A DNA stretch of 8,344 nucleotides, taken from the NCBI GenBank assembly GCA_946887105.1, contig CAMPKJ010000218.1, positions 1 to 8,344 on the forward strand, given 5' to 3'. This document shows positions 5,982-8,344 of the stretch, in pieces. Source of the stretch: an uncultured Acidobacteriota bacterium. GTDB taxonomy: Bacteria; Acidobacteriota; Thermoanaerobaculia; Gp7-AA8. Every line of letters begins with the position of its first letter. Position 1 is the stretch's first letter. The notes under the pieces were generated by a model. The model saw nothing but the letters and a program-made list of their open reading frames with translations, had not been told where the DNA came from and made no database searches. The translations under genes were made by a program, and so were the position numbers.

Positions 5982-7064
5982 GTGTTCTCCCGCCGCGCCC
6001 ACTGGTCCGCCCCAATCAACGAACTGACGCGCGAGCGCCGCAGACGCGGCGAACTGCTCGATCTCACCATCAGCAATCCGACGGCGGCCGGATTGCCGTA
6101 TCCGCACGATGAGCTTGCGGAGGCGCTGGCGCGCGGGGCTCGCGCTTCGTACGATCCCGATCCGCGCGGGATCCGTTCCGCGCGGGAGGCGCTGGCGGAG
6201 GAGCTGCGCTGCGATGCGGAGGATCTGATCCTCACCGCTTCGACCAGCGAGGCGTATTCGTTTCTCTTCAAGCTGCTCGCCGATCCCGGCGACGTCGTGC
6301 TGACACCCACTCCGTCGTATCCGCTGCTCGAGCATCTGGCGTCGATGGAGCTGGTCGCGCTGCGGACGTTCGCGATGGAGTTTCATCAGCGCTGGGAGAT
6401 TCACGATCTCCCCGTTTGCGCACGCACGCGCGCGATCGTGGTCGTGAATCCGAACAATCCCACCGGCTCGTTCGTCACGCCGCGCGAGCAGGACGCGCTT
6501 GCGGCGCATGGGATTCCGATCATCTCGGACGAGGTCTTCCTCGATTATCCGCTGGACGGCAGCGGCACGTCGTTCATCCGTGAGGACGTGCTCACGTTCA
6601 CGCTCGGCGGGCTCTCGAAGTCCGCCGGCCTGCCCCACTTCAAGCTCGGCTGGATTCGCGTGAGCGGTCCCGGCAAACGCGAGGCACTCGACGCGCTGGA
6701 GCTGATCGCCGACAACTTCCTCTCCGTGGCCACGCCGGTGCAGGTCGCGCTTCCCGAGTTGCTGCGCATCGCGCCGCGCATCCGCCATGCGATCTCCGGG
6801 CGCACGCGCGCGAATCTGGCCACGCTGCGCCGCACGTTCGAGGACGTTCCCGCAACGCGCGTGCTGCCGGTCGAAGGAGGATGGTCGGCGGTGATCCGCG
6901 TGCCGCGCATGCAGTCGGATGAAGCGCTGGCGCTGTCGATGCTCGACCGCGGCGTGGTCGTCCAGCCCGGCTATTTCTTCGACTTCGAGACCGAAGGTCA
7001 CGTCGTGGTTTCGCTGCTGACGCCCGAAAACACGTTCGCCGAAGGTATCGTGCGGCTACGATGA
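5982..7064 (+). CDS. Class I/II (fold type I) PLP-dependent aminotransferase-like enzyme
   Basis: A 360-residue cytoplasmic PLP enzyme of aminotransferase class I/II. It shows the family landmarks in order: SNPT near the N-terminus (31-34), the phosphate/ring-binding TASTSEAYSF (85-94), NPNNPTG (156-162), the PLP-nitrogen Asp in SDEVF (D183) and the Schiff-base lysine in GLSKSAGLPHFKLGW (K213). The substrate amino acid cannot be told. An odd feature: where most relatives have an Arg that binds the substrate carboxylate (R-L-S-F-like, near residue 342), this protein reads HVVVSLL, so that Arg appears to be absent. The start is GTG with no ribosome site and a promoter-like element immediately upstream; no other start lies close by. 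It overlaps the next gene by ATGA, so both are made together. At 360 residues it is slightly short for the class because the N-terminus begins just before the SNPT segment. Confidence 0.9.
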   Translation: MFSRRAHWSAPINELTRERRRRGELLDLTISNPTAAGLPYPHDELAEALARGARASYDPDPRGIRSAREALAEELRCDAEDLILTASTSEAYSFLFKLLADPGDVVLTPTPSYPLLEHLASMELVALRTFAMEFHQRWEIHDLPVCARTRAIVVVNPNNPTGSFVTPREQDALAAHGIPIISDEVFLDYPLDGSGTSFIREDVLTFTLGGLSKSAGLPHFKLGWIRVSGPGKREALDALELIADNFLSVATPVQVALPELLRIAPRIRHAISGRTRANLATLRRTFEDVPATRVLPVEGGWSAVIRVPRMQSDEALALSMLDRGVVVQPGYFFDFETEGHVVVSLLTPENTFAEGIVRLR

Positions 7065-8221
7065 AACATCACTGGCTGCTCGATCCCGCCATCACGTTTC
7101 TCAATCACGGCTCGTTCGGCGCCACGCCGCGCGTGGTGCTCGAAAAGCAGTCCGAGCTCCGCGCGCAGATGGAGCGCGAGCCGGTGCGCTTCTTCGTGCG
7201 CGAGCTCGAGCCGCTGCTCGACGAGGCCCGCCGCACGCTGGCGGCGTTTCTCGGCGCCGACGCGGAGGGTCTGGCCTTCGTTCCCAACGCCACCGCGGGC
7301 GTGAACGCGGTGCTGCGCTCGCTCGATCTGGACAAGTTCGACGAGCTGCTGGTCACGAATCAGGAGTACAACGCCTGCCGCAACGCGCTCGACTATGTCG
7401 CCGCGATCTCTGGCGCGAAAGTGGTCGTCGCCGACATCCCGTTCCCGATCGACTCGCCCGACGTCGTTCTCGCGCGCATCCTGGAGAAGGTCAGCGATCG
7501 CACGCGCCTGCTGCTCATCGATCACATCACCAGCCAGACCGCGCTGATCCTGCCGGTCGAGCGGATCGTGAAGGAGCTCGCCGCGCGCGGCGTCGATACG
7601 CTGATCGATGGCGCACACGCCGCCGGATTCGTGCCGCTCGACCTGCGCGAGATCGGCGCCGCGTACTACACCGGCAACCTGCACAAGTGGGTGTGCGCAC
7701 CGAAAGGAGCGGCGTTTCTGTACGTGCGCGAGAACCGCCGCCGCGGCATTCGTCCTGTCTCGATCAGCCACGGCGCGAACTCGCAGCGCACCGATCGCAG
7801 CCGCTTTCTGCTCGAGTTCGACTGGACCGGCACTGACGATCCGACCGCGTGGCTGTGCGTTCCGGCAGCGCTCGCGTTCATGGATCAGCACGGCGGCTGG
7901 CCCGACGTGATGCGCCGCAATCACGCCCTGGCCCTGCTCGGCCGCGACCGGCTCTGCGACGCGCTCGGCATCCCTGCGCCCGCGCCCGACGCGATGCTCG
8001 GCGCGATGGCGGCGGTCCCGCTCCCCGACGGCATGCCCTATCCCGCCGCGATCATCCCCGCCGATCCGCTGCAGGACAAGTTGCTGTTCGAGCACAACAT
8101 CGAGGTGCCGATCACGCCGTGGCCCGAGCCGCCGAAGCGCGTGCTGCGCATCAGCGCGCAGCTCTACAACGAGCTCGGCGAGTACGAACGGCTCGCGGCG
8201 GTGTTGCGAGCGGAACTATGA
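7061..8221 (+). CDS. Class V aminotransferase-fold enzyme, isopenicillin N epimerase-like
   Basis: A 386-residue PLP enzyme of the class V family (cysteine desulfurase/isopenicillin N epimerase branch). FLNHGSFGATP (13-23) is the classic start of the CefD-like group, followed by FVPNATAGVN (73-82), the PLP-binding D183xxH186 in LIDGAHAAGFVPLDL and the Schiff-base lysine K209 in GNLHKWVCAPKGAAFLY. A C-terminal RVLRISAQLYN (360-370) carries a conserved Arg (R363) that usually holds the substrate carboxylate. Members include epimerases, C-S lyases (such as EgtE) and desulfurases; the sequence does not decide between them, and 'epimerase' annotations in this group are often only by similarity. 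The ATG overlaps the upstream stop (ATGA), so translation is coupled to the class I/II enzyme, suggesting successive or shared steps on one amino-acid substrate. No biosynthetic partner genes lie in the window. Confidence 0.9.
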   Translation: MKHHWLLDPAITFLNHGSFGATPRVVLEKQSELRAQMEREPVRFFVRELEPLLDEARRTLAAFLGADAEGLAFVPNATAGVNAVLRSLDLDKFDELLVTNQEYNACRNALDYVAAISGAKVVVADIPFPIDSPDVVLARILEKVSDRTRLLLIDHITSQTALILPVERIVKELAARGVDTLIDGAHAAGFVPLDLREIGAAYYTGNLHKWVCAPKGAAFLYVRENRRRGIRPVSISHGANSQRTDRSRFLLEFDWTGTDDPTAWLCVPAALAFMDQHGGWPDVMRRNHALALLGRDRLCDALGIPAPAPDAMLGAMAAVPLPDGMPYPAAIIPADPLQDKLLFEHNIEVPITPWPEPPKRVLRISAQLYNELGEYERLAAVLRAEL

Positions 8222-8222
8222 G

Positions 8223-8293
8223 GGCGGGTCGCAAGGTCTCAAAGTCGCAAAGTCTCAAAGGACGCGCCCGCCACCTCTTTGCGACTTTGAGAC
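8223..8293. repeat. Octamer array forming a perfect 17-bp inverted repeat
   Basis: Four tandem 8-mers occupy 8228-8259: GTCGCAAG, GTCTCAAA, GTCGCAAA, GTCTCAAA. The segment GTCTCAAAGTCGCAAAG (8236-8252) is the exact reverse complement of 8277-8293, around a 24-nt loop. A competing pairing GGCGGG/CCCGCC (8223-8228/8267-8272) encloses the array. It starts two bases after the stop of the class V gene. No U-tract follows, so it is terminator-like only in shape. Confidence 0.92.
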
Positions 8294-8315
8294 TCGGGAA
8301 AACCGCAGTTAAAAC
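8287..8315 (+). promoter_or_regulatory. Candidate outward promoter at the octamer repeat
   Basis: TTGAGA (8287-8292, 5 of 6 to the -35 consensus), the end of the right repeat arm, lies 17 nt before TAAAAC (8310-8315, 4 of 6 to -10). If real, it would drive a gene beyond the right edge, which cannot be seen. Confidence 0.25.
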
Positions 8316-8328
8316 GAAGCACCGTTTT
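8311..8328. other. Small hairpin AAAACG-AAGCAC-CGTTTT
   Basis: A perfect 6-bp inverted repeat with a 6-nt loop, AT-rich, near the right edge after the class V gene. The TTTT run inside the right arm, followed by GC, makes it a poor intrinsic terminator; it overlaps the candidate -10 element. Confidence 0.35.
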
Positions 8329-8344
8329 GCAAGCTCAATCGCTA

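Noticed and set aside
5273..6310. A 345-codon minus-strand frame crossing the 5892-5981 spacer, with LSVVGCQLSV and TTDNREPTT
   Set aside because: The peptide motif is just the translated heptamer inverted repeat; the rest is Ser/Arg/Ala-rich shadow of two real plus-strand genes.
5913..8095. Two long minus-strand frames (5913-7001 and 6998-8095) opposite the PLP enzymes
   Set aside because: Arg/Ala/Glu-rich shadows with no family features, opposite two genes with intact PLP motifs.

Overview
This GC-rich bacterial window carries compact, partly overlapping genes and short spacers. The organism is probably an environmental, free-living bacterium. A soil Acidobacteriota lineage such as Vicinamibacteria is my best guess, from the gene set and from spacers filled with 7-8 nt tandem words, but nothing here proves it.

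Layout, left to right. (1) Positions 1-1805, minus strand: one long reading frame that runs off the left edge. It encodes a secreted multidomain protein with a signal peptide, a beta-rich N-terminal domain, an Ig/invasin-like region and a C-terminal zinc-metallopeptidase motif (HELTH, then GGHCD). (2) 1806-2102: an almost gene-free spacer with several small inverted repeats. (3) 2103-4271, minus strand: a complete bifunctional (p)ppGpp synthetase/hydrolase (RelA/SpoT homologue, RSH) with HD, synthetase, TGS, Cys-rich and ACT modules. (4) 4272-4464: a divergent spacer with five tandem heptamers (GAATTGA type) and GC-rich hairpins. (5) 4465-5891, plus strand: a coupled pair, a small exported membrane-anchored protein (PA2779 family) and a lipoprotein with a C39-like cysteine peptidase domain plus TPR repeats (PA2778 family). 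(6) 5892-5981: a spacer that is almost entirely a 31-bp imperfect inverted repeat built of heptamers (GTTGTC type). (7) 5982-8221, plus strand: two PLP-dependent fold-type-I enzymes overlapping by four bases (ATGA), a class I/II aminotransferase-like protein and a class V isopenicillin-N-epimerase-like protein. (8) 8222-8344: a spacer with a perfect 17-bp inverted repeat made of octamers (GTCTCAAA/GTCGCAAA), then a small AAAACG/CGTTTT hairpin.

How the genes relate: the RSH sets (p)ppGpp levels and is a core regulator. The PA2779/PA2778 pair is a cell-envelope module of unknown purpose, translationally coupled and probably acting together. The two PLP enzymes are also translationally coupled and likely act on the same or successive amino-acid substrates. 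The metallopeptidase gene looks accessory.

The most unusual signal is between genes: three spacers each hold a different short-word tandem repeat (period 7, 7, 8), two of them folded into long hairpins. In each, a copy of the repeat falls where a -35 element would sit, 17 nt from a -10-like hexamer. This is a hypothesis built on weak promoter matches.
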